Source: DATESZ01 sp035283845
GTDB lineage: Bacteria; Desulfobacterota; Syntrophia; Syntrophales; JACQWR01
Direction of reading: 5' to 3'
NCBI GenBank assembly: GCA_035283845.1
Contig: DATESZ010000096.1
Coordinates: 1 to 9,102, forward strand
Length of the DNA stretch: 9,102 bases
Both the position numbers and the translations under genes were made by a program. Shown here piece after piece: positions 1 to 6,710 of the stretch; the first letter of the stretch is position 1, and each line of letters begins with the position of its first letter. The notes below the pieces were generated by a model, which ran no database searches, had not been told where the DNA came from, and saw only the letters and a program-made list of their open reading frames with translations.

Positions 1-606
1 CGGGTCGGCTGCCGCCAGGGCAGCGTGAGTCTCAATCGGAGCCTGGCTGATATACGGGGTGGTGAACTCATCTTCCCTGACATAATCGCACTCGGCAAAA
101 GCGGCTTCCACATCGCCGAAATCAAGGCGCGTAAAAAAGGCTTGATTGTCCTTAACACCTTCGTGGATCTCCGGCGCGCCGGTCTTCACGGCTTCAATTG
201 GATCGAAGACAGAAGGCAGTTCTTCATAGTCAACTCTGATAAGATTCACGGCCTCAGCCGCTGTCTCCTCGTCCACCGCCGCCACCGCCGCCACCTCTTC
301 GCCAATGAAGCGAACTTTATCGACTGCTATCGGATAGTGATCCACGGCCTGAGGCAACCACGGGAAAATCCCGTACTTTTTCTTCGCCGTATCTTCTCCT
401 GTAATGATGGCCTTGACGCCAACCAATCGCCGCGCCTGCCTCGTATCGATGTGCAGGATACGCGCATGGGGAACGGTAGCTCGGAGGATTTTGCCGCTTA
501 GCATTCTGGGAATCCCCATATCAGCCACATAACGGGCAGCTCCGGTCGCTTTGGCCAAGGCATCAACCCGGGGAAGGGGTTTTCCTACAACTAAATAGTC
601 TCTCAT
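1..606 (-). CDS. Xanthine dehydrogenase family molybdopterin-binding subunit, N-terminal part (4-hydroxybenzoyl-CoA reductase alpha-like)
   Basis: The frame starts at the ATG at 606 and stays open to the left edge, giving 202 residues of a family whose members are usually 750-800 residues. It begins MRDYLVVGKPLPRVDALAKA and continues with the a/b-hammerhead domain typical of these subunits: ATGAARYVADM (about residues 20-30), LSGKILRATVPHARI (36-50), and YPIAVDKVRFIGEEVAAVAA (about 91-110). The molybdenum-cofactor domain begins near residue 150 and its active-site part lies outside the window. Such subunits hold the molybdopterin-cytosine-dinucleotide cofactor and hydroxylate or reduce aromatic and N-heterocyclic substrates, working with a FAD subunit and a [2Fe-2S] subunit. 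The resemblance to HcrA of 4-hydroxybenzoyl-CoA reductase is general, so the substrate is not determined. An AAAGG-type ribosome site lies about 9 bases before the ATG. No intact partner subunit is visible upstream. Confidence 0.88.
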   Translation of the reverse strand, partial: MRDYLVVGKPLPRVDALAKATGAARYVADMGIPRMLSGKILRATVPHARILHIDTRQARRLVGVKAIITGEDTAKKKYGIFPWLPQAVDHYPIAVDKVRFIGEEVAAVAAVDEETAAEAVNLIRVDYEELPSVFDPIEAVKTGAPEIHEGVKDNQAFFTRLDFGDVEAAFAECDYVREDEFTTPYISQAPIETHAALAAADP

Positions 607-617
607 CTGAAAATACC

Positions 618-668
618 TTTCACCCTCCCCCTCACCCCCTCCCCTTGAGGGAGGGGGAAGGGGGGGGT
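618..668. repeat. C/G-rich inverted repeat (dispersed-repeat type)
   Basis: A pyrimidine-rich run is followed by its purine-rich complement. CCCCCTCCC at 635-643 pairs perfectly with GGGAGGGGG at 649-657 around a 5-base loop (CTTGA), and C/G-rich flanks extend the symmetry imperfectly. It lies in the leader of the molybdopterin subunit gene. No T-run follows on either strand, so it does not look like an intrinsic terminator. The composition is like the C/T-rich intergenic repeats scattered through many bacterial genomes. Only one copy is visible here, so calling it a dispersed family member is inference. Confidence 0.6.
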
Positions 669-709
669 AATTTTCATTCTCCTTTGTGACGGGTGCCGTC
701 ATGAGGGTT

Positions 710-832
710 TCATGAGGCTTTCTCCTTAGCCAGAACCACATTGGAAGTTTCCAAGACCGCATCGATGATTTCGCGGCAACCGTGAAAAAGATCGCGCTTT
801 ACCCCGGCAGCCTTTAAGAAATTGCGTGTAAA
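710..832 (-). pseudogene. Orphan C-terminal coding remnant, possibly of a [2Fe-2S] small subunit of the molybdenum hydroxylase
   Basis: The sequence immediately after the ubiD stop codon stays open in the same frame for 40 codons, to a TGA at 710-712. It reads FTRNFLKAAGVKRDLFHG and then CREIIDAVLETSNVVLAKEKAS. It has no ATG or plausible start with a ribosome site, and its GC content (about 50%) is higher than that of the ubiD end beside it (32% at 841-900). The part REIIDAVLE resembles the end of xanthine-dehydrogenase-type [2Fe-2S] subunits, where a CRCTGY element is followed by a segment of this kind. The DNA around CACGGTTGCCGCGAA could be a decayed form of that element. The cysteine motif itself is absent, so this identity is tentative. 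Position supports it, because the small-subunit gene often sits directly next to the large-subunit gene. Alternatives are a remnant of an unrelated gene or non-coding DNA. Confidence 0.35.
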
Positions 833-2266
833 TCACCCCTTAAACCCATATTCTTTCCAATTATTCAATACCCTCTCCTGAATCTCCTTTGGATATATAT
901 CCTTAAAGGATGCCTTCTTCGGTATCTCCTCGTCGCTCCAATCCTTTGGCCATGTGCAGTCATAAACTACATTTGCTCCAATACCATAGGTTCTATCATG
1001 ATCTGACAGGTAAGGCACTAATGAGTGACCGAGTATGTTTGATAGAGTATGCGTTCCCCTTACGGGATGATGGGCCGTTGAAAATGCATGAAATACCTCT
1101 CTCATGTCCGTCGGATCCACACCGTCTTCAACAACAATAACCTTTGATATGAATAATCCACTCTTGTTTGCCCATATACAACTCGCTATCCTGTTGGCAA
1201 TCCCTGAATAGGGAGTCTTTGTCGAGACAACAGCGGCAAATGCACAGCTCTCAGGTGGAATATATATGCCTGTTATGGGCAAACCGGCTCTTATAAGATC
1301 AGACCTCACATCCGAAGCAAAAGATATGCTCGTCGTCACATCACCGTCATCTATTGGCATTCCCATATTTGATGCTGTCAGTATCGGGTTCTTCCTGTGA
1401 GTTATTGCCTTCACATGATATACGGGTTTTGCCGATCTGGCAGATGTCTGATAACCGGGATATTCTCCAAATGGTCCTTCTTCCATCCTCTCATAGGGAG
1501 GTATCTCGCCCTCTATAACTATCTCTGCTGAAGCCGGGACAAGAAGATCATTTGTCTCACACTTTATGAGACTTAAAGGTTCGCCCCTGACCCCTCCTAT
1601 AACGTCCACCTCACTTATCCCATGGGGAATGCCGCTTGGCCCTATAATGGTTGTAACCGGCTCCGGAGCTATGGCAATGGCAAAGGGCATGGGAATCCCC
1701 TTTTCTTCATATTTGGCATATATCATTCCAATATGCTGAAATGGCCAGATAAGGCCGCCCAGTCTTTTTTTGTCGTGGATCATGGCCCTGTACATGCCCC
1801 AGTTTACCCACCCTGAATCAGGATCTTTCGTGATTGTCACATGCCATGTGCAGAGATATCTGCCCCCATCCCCGCCATGAATTATTAAAGCAGGAAATTC
1901 ATATAAATCCACATCATCGCCTTTATGTATCTCCTCTTTACAGGGGCCATCGCTTACAAGGATAGGCTTAATTAAATTCTTCTTTCCCTCATCATATCTA
2001 TTGAGAATCTCTGTGTATGTCGAATCTGGATGCATATAAAGGGCTATGGCAAGCCTCCTGAATGACGCAACGCCATTGCCCAATACCCTGTATCCCTTTG
2101 GATAATCCTTAAATTTCTCAAACAATATTGCGGGGCCAGCCCCCTCACACCCCTTTCTCGTTATCGCTCCCGCCTCAAGGTTCCAATCAACCTCTTTGTT
2201 TATCCGTTGTAAATCGCCACTCTTCTCCAATGTCTCAATAAATTCTCTCAAATCTTTGTATGGCAT
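833..2266 (-). CDS. UbiD family (prenylated-FMN-dependent) decarboxylase/carboxylase
   Basis: This is a complete 477-residue protein, a normal length for UbiD-family enzymes, which reversibly decarboxylate aromatic or alpha,beta-unsaturated acids using prenylated FMN. By the spacing known from fungal Fdc1 (R173, E277, E282; metal ligands N168, H191, E233), I assign the cofactor and catalytic residues to R160 (in WGMYRAMIHD), E263 and E268 (in EEGPFGEYPGY), and the metal ligands to N155, H178 (WPFQHIG) and about E219. All are present, so the enzyme should be active once a UbiX-type prenyltransferase supplies the cofactor; no ubiX is in the window. It is soluble, with no signal peptide or membrane segment. 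The ATG at 2266 follows an unbroken G8 ribosome-binding tract. The gene is AT-rich, with many ATA and AGA codons, unlike both neighbours, which suggests horizontal acquisition. The substrate is unknown; an aromatic acid such as a hydroxybenzoate is a guess from the neighbouring molybdenum hydroxylase. Confidence 0.93.
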   Translation of the reverse strand: MPYKDLREFIETLEKSGDLQRINKEVDWNLEAGAITRKGCEGAGPAILFEKFKDYPKGYRVLGNGVASFRRLAIALYMHPDSTYTEILNRYDEGKKNLIKPILVSDGPCKEEIHKGDDVDLYEFPALIIHGGDGGRYLCTWHVTITKDPDSGWVNWGMYRAMIHDKKRLGGLIWPFQHIGMIYAKYEEKGIPMPFAIAIAPEPVTTIIGPSGIPHGISEVDVIGGVRGEPLSLIKCETNDLLVPASAEIVIEGEIPPYERMEEGPFGEYPGYQTSARSAKPVYHVKAITHRKNPILTASNMGMPIDDGDVTTSISFASDVRSDLIRAGLPITGIYIPPESCAFAAVVSTKTPYSGIANRIASCIWANKSGLFISKVIVVEDGVDPTDMREVFHAFSTAHHPVRGTHTLSNILGHSLVPYLSDHDRTYGIGANVVYDCTWPKDWSDEEIPKKASFKDIYPKEIQERVLNNWKEYGFKG

Positions 2267-2269
2267 AAT

Positions 2270-2277
2270 CCCCCCCC
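2270..2277 (-). promoter_or_regulatory. Homopolymeric G8 ribosome-binding tract of the ubiD-family gene
   Basis: On the minus strand the start codon is preceded by AGGGGGGGG followed by ATT and then ATG. The eight Gs, together with the A before them, are the only Shine-Dalgarno-like sequence near the start. A seven-A tract (2280-2286, plus-strand T7) lies just upstream. Homopolymer tracts of this length can gain or lose a base during replication, which would change ribosome-site spacing but not the reading frame. Confidence 0.55.
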
Positions 2278-2344
2278 TATTTTTTTATTGTTTTCAAGAC
2301 CATCTTTTTAATTAAATTGATAAGGCATCGATTTTCGCTGCGGG

Positions 2345-2373
2345 AGTATATGAGGTATGTTTTTGTGTGTCAA
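2345..2373 (-). promoter_or_regulatory. Sigma70-type promoter for the ubiD-family gene
   Basis: On the minus strand there is an exact TTGACA -35 box (2368-2373), a 17-base spacer, and TATACT as the -10 box (2345-2350), five of six matches to TATAAT. Transcription would start near 2338, leaving an AT-rich leader of about 72 nucleotides before the ATG at 2266. This is the strongest promoter-like sequence in the window. I see no obvious operator palindrome over it, so constitutive or moderately strong expression is the simplest reading. Confidence 0.7.
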
Positions 2374-2535
2374 TTGAAATTTGGCCACCGAATTATTAAT
2401 GTTACGTACAGGTATTTGAAGTCTGTTATGTTTTGTTTTTGATGCTCCCTATCACCCGCAGAAAGAAAGGCATTTTAGAGAAGCACGCTTAAACCGGATG
2501 AACCAAAAAATATTTACATGACAGCAACTTGTTTA

Positions 2536-2564
2536 TTGACATAGGGCCGGAAAAAATGTAGAAA
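2536..2564 (+). promoter_or_regulatory. Weak candidate promoter for the etf operon
   Basis: An exact TTGACA at 2536-2541 is followed after 17 bases by TAGAAA (2559-2564), which matches the -10 consensus at only three of six positions. It would leave a leader of more than 200 nucleotides that includes the dispersed repeat. No better plus-strand candidate was found in the region. The true promoter may instead use another sigma factor or an activator. Confidence 0.25.
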
Positions 2565-2633
2565 TCGTGGCCACAAGATAGCTATGAAAGCGCATTGTGG
2601 GACAGCGCCTGTTTGTTGTTATCCCATGAGGCT

Positions 2634-2700
2634 CGTCCTTGCGGAAGCGGAAAAGGGAATCCATGAAAAGACATGATTTAGGATCAAGTCCGGAATGACG
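2634..2700. repeat. Degraded REP/MITE-like dispersed repeat
   Basis: The minus strand reads CGTCATTCCGGACTTGATCC, followed after a gap by CATGGATTCCC and a degraded GCTT-CGC arm. The plus-strand end starts CGTCCTTGCGG. This is the well-known layout of a short element with CGTCATTCC-type inverted ends, found in many intergenic regions of proteobacteria and other phyla. It is about 67 bp and its left arm is decayed (CGTCCTT in place of CGTCATT). Its translation on the minus strand gives the frequently seen spurious peptide HSGLDPKS. Recognition is from memory of the family; only one copy is visible here. Confidence 0.6.
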
Positions 2701-2782
2701 TTTTCTGTAAACATAAGAACTCAAAACTAATTTAAGTGCGCCGAGGAGCGTAGCTCACCTGCGCCATAGGAAGGAGGAAAAA

Positions 2783-3553
2783 GTGAATATCATTGCATGT
2801 ATTAAGCAGGTCCCGGATACGGAGACGCAAATAAGGGTCAAGGCGGACGGCTCGGGTATCGACGAAACGGGCATCAAGTGGGTCATGAATGCCTATGATG
2901 AGTACGGAGTGGAAGAGGCGCTTAGAGTGAAAGACAAACAGGGAGGCGAGGTCACCGTTATTTCTCTTGGACCGGCGAGGGCCATGGAGACCATCAGAAC
3001 TGCCTTGGCGATGGGGGCCGACAAGGGCGTCCATATCAGCGGTCCGGCCTTGGAAGGGGCGGATGCCTATGTGACGGCCTCGGCATTGGCAGCGGCCATC
3101 AGGGAAATCCCCCATGATATTATCTTTTGCGGCCAGCGGGCCATTGATGATGACGCCGGGCAGGTTGGCTCCATGTTGGCGGAGCTGCTCGGCATTCCCC
3201 AGATCACCGTGGTAACGAAGGTTGAGGTGGAAGGCGCATCGGTAAAGGCCATAAGGCCCATAGAGGGCGCCCAGCTCCTGATCGAAAGTCCCCTTCCCTG
3301 CGTTATTACTGCGCAAAAAGGGTTGAATGAACCGCGGTATGCCTCTCTGCCGGGGATCATGAAGGCGAAAAAGAAGCCCGTGGAGGTAAAAGATGCGGCC
3401 GCCCTCGGTATCCCTACAGACAGGAAGCTTAACGTGCTGCGCTTCGTGCCGCCCCCGGCCAGAGCCCCAGGAAAGATCATCAGCGGCGACGATCAGGCGG
3501 CCAAGGCCGCAGCGCTCGCCAAATTGCTCCGGGAAGAGGCAAAGGTCATTTAG
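2783..3553 (+). CDS. etfB: Electron transfer flavoprotein beta subunit
   Basis: This 256-residue protein is of normal EtfB length. It starts at a GTG with an excellent ribosome site (AAGGAGG, 5 bases away). The N-terminus MNIIACIKQVPDTE, the AMP-binding-type segment CGQRAIDDDAGQVGSMLAEL (about 116-135), and the family signature region CVITAQKGLNEPRYASLPGI (173-192) identify it. With EtfA it forms a soluble cytoplasmic heterodimer that takes electrons from acyl-CoA dehydrogenases. It lies 22 bases before etfA and shares an operon with a membrane ETF:quinone oxidoreductase, so its likely role is to carry beta-oxidation electrons to the membrane. I infer a non-bifurcating type from that linkage; the residues seen here do not settle it. 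Confidence 0.96.
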   Translation: MNIIACIKQVPDTETQIRVKADGSGIDETGIKWVMNAYDEYGVEEALRVKDKQGGEVTVISLGPARAMETIRTALAMGADKGVHISGPALEGADAYVTASALAAAIREIPHDIIFCGQRAIDDDAGQVGSMLAELLGIPQITVVTKVEVEGASVKAIRPIEGAQLLIESPLPCVITAQKGLNEPRYASLPGIMKAKKKPVEVKDAAALGIPTDRKLNVLRFVPPPARAPGKIISGDDQAAKAAALAKLLREEAKVI

Positions 3554-3575
3554 AATATAATTGGAGGAAAATATC

Positions 3576-4553
3576 ATGGCAAAGGGTGTATGGATAGTTG
3601 CAGAACAAAGAGATGGAATTTTACGCAAGGTCAGTTTTGAATTGGCCGGCGCGGCACGGAAACTTGCCGACCAGTTGGGGGAAGAGGTAGGCGCCGTCCT
3701 CATTGGTTCCGGAGTGAACAATATTGCCGGCGAACTGGCAAAATACGGTGCGGATAAAATTTACGTGGCGGATAATCAGATTTTTGAACCCTATACGACG
3801 GACGCCCACACAGAAGCGGTAGCCAGAGCGGTAAGGGAGCACGAACCATCGATCCTGCTTTTTGGCGCCTCTTCCCAGGGTAAGGATCTCTCTTCACGGT
3901 TAGCAGGAAAACTTGCCACTGGACTGGCGACGGATTGTACGGACTTAAAAATTGCCGACGGCAGAATGGTAGCAGTAAGGCCCATTTACGCGGGCAAATG
4001 TTTTGCCGAGGTTGTCAGCGCCGTAAATCCCCAGATGGCATCCCTCAGACCCAACGTATTTCCTGCCGGGGAAAAACCGGGAGCGGGAGAGGTAATAAAA
4101 TTCGATCCCGGCCTTGATCCCACCCTGCTGAAGACTAAGGTCCTGGAGGTGCAAAAGGACGCGGCCGGCAAAGTTGATCTTACGGAAGCGAATGTAATAG
4201 TCTCCGGCGGAAGGGGCATGGGCGGCCCTGATGGTTACACCGTGCTGGAAGAATTGGCAGCCATATTGAACGCCACGGTCGGGGCGTCCCGGGCCGCCGT
4301 GGATTCGGGGTGGCGTCCGCAAAAGGACCAGGTGGGTCAGACGGGGAAGGTGGTCTCTCCCAACCTCTATATCGCCTGCGGCATTTCCGGCGCGATCCAG
4401 CATCTGGCGGGGATGAGCTCTTCCAAGTATATCGTGGCCATCAACAAGGACAGCGAGGCGCCGATCTTTACGAAGGCCGATTACGGGATCGTGGACGATC
4501 TCTTTAAGGTGGTTCCGGAGCTGGTCAAAGAATGTCGAAAACTGCTGGAATAG
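3576..4553 (+). CDS. etfA: Electron transfer flavoprotein alpha subunit
   Basis: I chose the ATG at 3576 because GGAGG lies at 3563-3567, a proper distance upstream. An in-frame TTG at 3561 would overlap that site. The product is 325 residues, as expected for EtfA. The N-terminal alpha/beta domain begins MAKGVWIVAEQ. The C-terminal FAD domain shows SGGRGMGG (210-217), GASRAAVDSGW (236-246), GQTGKVVSPNLYIACG (254-269), and the EtfA signature ISGAIQHLAGM running into SSKYIVAINKD (270-291). It binds the electron-carrying FAD and pairs with the EtfB encoded just upstream. There is no N-terminal ferredoxin extension. The next gene, starting 52 bases downstream, is the probable electron acceptor. 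Confidence 0.96.
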   Translation: MAKGVWIVAEQRDGILRKVSFELAGAARKLADQLGEEVGAVLIGSGVNNIAGELAKYGADKIYVADNQIFEPYTTDAHTEAVARAVREHEPSILLFGASSQGKDLSSRLAGKLATGLATDCTDLKIADGRMVAVRPIYAGKCFAEVVSAVNPQMASLRPNVFPAGEKPGAGEVIKFDPGLDPTLLKTKVLEVQKDAAGKVDLTEANVIVSGGRGMGGPDGYTVLEELAAILNATVGASRAAVDSGWRPQKDQVGQTGKVVSPNLYIACGISGAIQHLAGMSSSKYIVAINKDSEAPIFTKADYGIVDDLFKVVPELVKECRKLLE

Positions 4554-4605
4554 GCATAAATTCATGAATGTGGGGATGAGGAGGGGAGAAAGCAGGGTAT
4601 GAGAT

Positions 4606-6690
4606 ATGGAACATGCAAGGTTTTATGCGGGAAATGAGGGACGGGAAGTATTTTGGAATGCCGAGCATTTTGAAGCGCTTCTCTTCACCCTGTCGGCGGT
4701 GGCGCTGATTATCTTTGCCTACGGCGTCTACAGAAGATGGCAGATGTGGAAGGCCATTGGGAAGCCGGATATCAGGTGGGACAATGCTCAGGAGCGACTT
4801 AAGCGGCTCCTGCTTAACGGTTTAATTCAGATCAGGATCTTTCGTGAACTCTACCCCGGCATCATGCATGGTCTTATCTTTTTTGGCTTTTGCGGGTTAA
4901 TGTTCGGTACGTTCTTCGACGCTGTGGAATACCATATTACTGAACCCCTGGGCTTTGCTTTTCTCCGGGGAAAAGTTTACATTTTCTTCTCCCTATCCAT
5001 GGAAATTTTGGGCTTGGCCGTCCTCTTGGGAATAATCATGGCTCTTTTCCGGAGGTACGCAATAAAGCCGGATGGTCTCGGATACAAGGGAAAACCCGAC
5101 AATACGACCGAGGATGCGGTAGTCCTTTTGCTCATCGGGGCGATCATCCTCACCGGCTTTGCCATAGAAGCGCTGAGAATCCATGTCACCAGGCCGCCTT
5201 GGGAGGTCTGGTCGTTCGGCGGCTGGATGCTGGCCGGGGCCTTTGCCGGCATGGACCCGGGACAGGCAAAAACGCTGCACAAGATCGCCTGGTGGGTGCA
5301 TACATTCCTGTCTCTCGGATTTATCGCCTATATACCCTATTCCCGGCTGCTCCATATAATCGCCACGCCGGCCAACCAGTTCTTCGCTTCTCTCAAGCCG
5401 GCGGGATACTTGGAGCCGATCTCCGATTTTGAAACGGCGGAGTCTTTCGGAATCGGAAAGCTCGAAGACATGACCTGGAAGCAGATTTTTGACGCCGACG
5501 CCTGCACGCGCTGCGGGCGATGTCAGGACGGCTGCCCGGCCTACCTTTCCGGCAAGCCCCTTTCTCCCAAAAAAATCATCCAGGATCTGAAGACACACTG
5601 GCAGACAAAGGCGATGATGACAGTTGCAGCCAAAAAGGCAGCGGCAGGTGGCGAGCCTGCGGCTGTGGCCGGCGACAGGGTCTTGCCCGGAGAGGTAATC
5701 GATCTCCACGAGTTGTGGGCCTGCACCAACTGCATGTACTGCATGGAGCATTGTCCGGCGCTGATCGAGCACGTGCCGAAAATTATCGGCTTGCGGCAGT
5801 ACAAGGTGCTTACGGAGGCTGATTTTGCCCCGGAACTTCAACTTACCTGCCGAAACATGGAAAATAACTCCAACCCCTGGGGCGTGGGCGCCCACCTGCG
5901 CGCCGATTGGGCAAAGGATCTGGGCGTTAAGATTTTGGCTGAAGATGCCGGCGCTGAATATCTATTCTATGTCGGATGTTCCGGTTCCTTCGATGAGAGG
6001 GGCAAGAAGGTATCAGTGTCCCTGGCCCGGATACTGCGGGAGGCGGGCGTCAGCTTCGCCATCCTCGGAACGGAAGAAGGCTGCTGCGGCGATTCGGCCA
6101 TGCGGTGCGGCAACGAATATCTCTATCAGGCGATGGTGCAAAGCAATATTGAAACCATGAACGGCTATGGAGTAAAGAAGATTATTACCGCTTGCCCCCA
6201 CGGCTATAACGCCCTTAAGAAAGATTACCCCCACTTCGGAGGAAACTTCGAAGTTTATCATCATACGGAGATCATCGCCCAACTGATTGCCGAAGGCAAG
6301 ATAACCCTGAAGAGACCTGTTGCAGGGTTCTTTACCTACCATGATTCATGTTTCCTCGGCAGATACAACAGCATCTATAACGCCCCAAGGACCGTACTCG
6401 CGGCTGTCCCCGGAATGAAGCTGGTGGAAATGGACCGCAACCGGGATAAGTCCTTCTGTTGCGGCGCGGGCGGCGCCCGGATGTGGATGGAAGAAGACCA
6501 GGGCGAGAGGATCAACGACATGAGAACTGATCAGGCGATCGCGACAGGGGCCGATTGCGTGGCCGTGGCCTGCCCCTTCTGTCTTACCATGATGACGGAC
6601 GGAATCAAGGATCGGCAAAAGGAAGAAAGCATGTCGGCCCTGGATATTGCGGAGATCGTCTGGAAGTCTATGGAGGTGAAAGAGAAATAA
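4606..6690 (+). CDS. Membrane-bound ETF:(methyl)menaquinone oxidoreductase (EMO type): cytochrome b plus HdrD-like iron-sulfur protein
   Basis: This 694-residue fusion has two halves. Residues about 22-260 carry five or six membrane segments (near 22-42, 84-107, 122-148, 170-190, 227-250), as in NarI-type cytochrome b. Histidines H88, H110, H225, H232 and H250 are possible heme ligands. The soluble half has two [4Fe-4S] motifs: C300-x2-C303-x2-C306-x3-C310P and C373-x2-C376-x2-C379-x3-C383P. Two CCG domains follow, with C458, CCG at 493-495 and C530P, then C582, CCG at 618-620 and CPFC at 656-659. These would bind the noncubane clusters known from heterodisulfide reductase. Proteins of this DUF224-containing architecture next to etf genes have been described as ETF:menaquinone oxidoreductases in Geobacter and syntrophic fatty-acid oxidisers. 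The ATG at 4606 is the first start after an in-frame TGA; its ribosome site is weak (CAGGG, about 8 bases away). Confidence 0.92.
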   Translation: MEHARFYAGNEGREVFWNAEHFEALLFTLSAVALIIFAYGVYRRWQMWKAIGKPDIRWDNAQERLKRLLLNGLIQIRIFRELYPGIMHGLIFFGFCGLMFGTFFDAVEYHITEPLGFAFLRGKVYIFFSLSMEILGLAVLLGIIMALFRRYAIKPDGLGYKGKPDNTTEDAVVLLLIGAIILTGFAIEALRIHVTRPPWEVWSFGGWMLAGAFAGMDPGQAKTLHKIAWWVHTFLSLGFIAYIPYSRLLHIIATPANQFFASLKPAGYLEPISDFETAESFGIGKLEDMTWKQIFDADACTRCGRCQDGCPAYLSGKPLSPKKIIQDLKTHWQTKAMMTVAAKKAAAGGEPAAVAGDRVLPGEVIDLHELWACTNCMYCMEHCPALIEHVPKIIGLRQYKVLTEADFAPELQLTCRNMENNSNPWGVGAHLRADWAKDLGVKILAEDAGAEYLFYVGCSGSFDERGKKVSVSLARILREAGVSFAILGTEEGCCGDSAMRCGNEYLYQAMVQSNIETMNGYGVKKIITACPHGYNALKKDYPHFGGNFEVYHHTEIIAQLIAEGKITLKRPVAGFFTYHDSCFLGRYNSIYNAPRTVLAAVPGMKLVEMDRNRDKSFCCGAGGARMWMEEDQGERINDMRTDQAIATGADCVAVACPFCLTMMTDGIKDRQKEESMSALDIAEIVWKSMEVKEK

Positions 6691-6710
6691 AAGAAAAAAG
6701 GGGGGTATTT

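Larger units (their letters stand above)
2267..2782. other. Divergent intergenic region between the ubiD-family gene and the etf operon
   Basis: This 516-bp AT-rich stretch separates divergent genes. It contains the ubiD promoter and leader, a weak candidate promoter for the plus-strand operon, and a degraded dispersed repeat. The last 12 bases carry the etfB ribosome site (AAGGAGG at 2771-2777). I found no convincing coding sequence, tRNA, riboswitch or insertion-sequence end. The AT-rich composition continues that of the ubiD gene, so the acquired segment may extend into this region. Confidence 0.6.

Noticed and set aside
271..300. GCC/ACC triplet-rich stretch in the molybdopterin subunit, considered as a tandem repeat
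   Set aside because: It encodes the ordinary family segment EEVAAVAAVDEE, so the triplet pattern follows from alanine and valine codons.
25..501. A 158-codon plus-strand open frame opposite the molybdopterin subunit
   Set aside because: The minus-strand frame gives a clear family match over its whole length. The plus-strand frame is a GC-driven shadow without a ribosome site.
635..657. C/G hairpin as an intrinsic terminator
   Set aside because: No run of T follows the stem on either strand.
833..835. TGA stop of ubiD read as selenocysteine, with a C-terminal extension to 712
   Set aside because: The 477-residue protein already has the normal family length and ending, there is no obvious SECIS hairpin just after the TGA, and composition changes at this point.
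2533..2724. A 63-codon minus-strand open frame containing HSGLDPKS
   Set aside because: It is the well-known spurious translation of a dispersed intergenic repeat. It has no ribosome site and no protein-like composition outside the repeat.
2743..2760. Small GAGC-GTA-GCTC hairpin just before the etfB ribosome site
   Set aside because: The stem is only 4 bp with a 3-base loop and occurs easily by chance, so there is no support for a regulatory element.
2732..3721. A 329-codon minus-strand open frame over etfB
   Set aside because: It lies entirely antisense to a protein with clear EtfB signatures. Its translation is low-complexity and matches no family I recognise.
6555..6710. Extended N-terminus for the FadL-type protein inside the preceding gene
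   Set aside because: The signal peptide begins exactly at the ATG at 6711 with a ribosome site in front. The upstream extension is out-of-frame coding sequence of the oxidoreductase.
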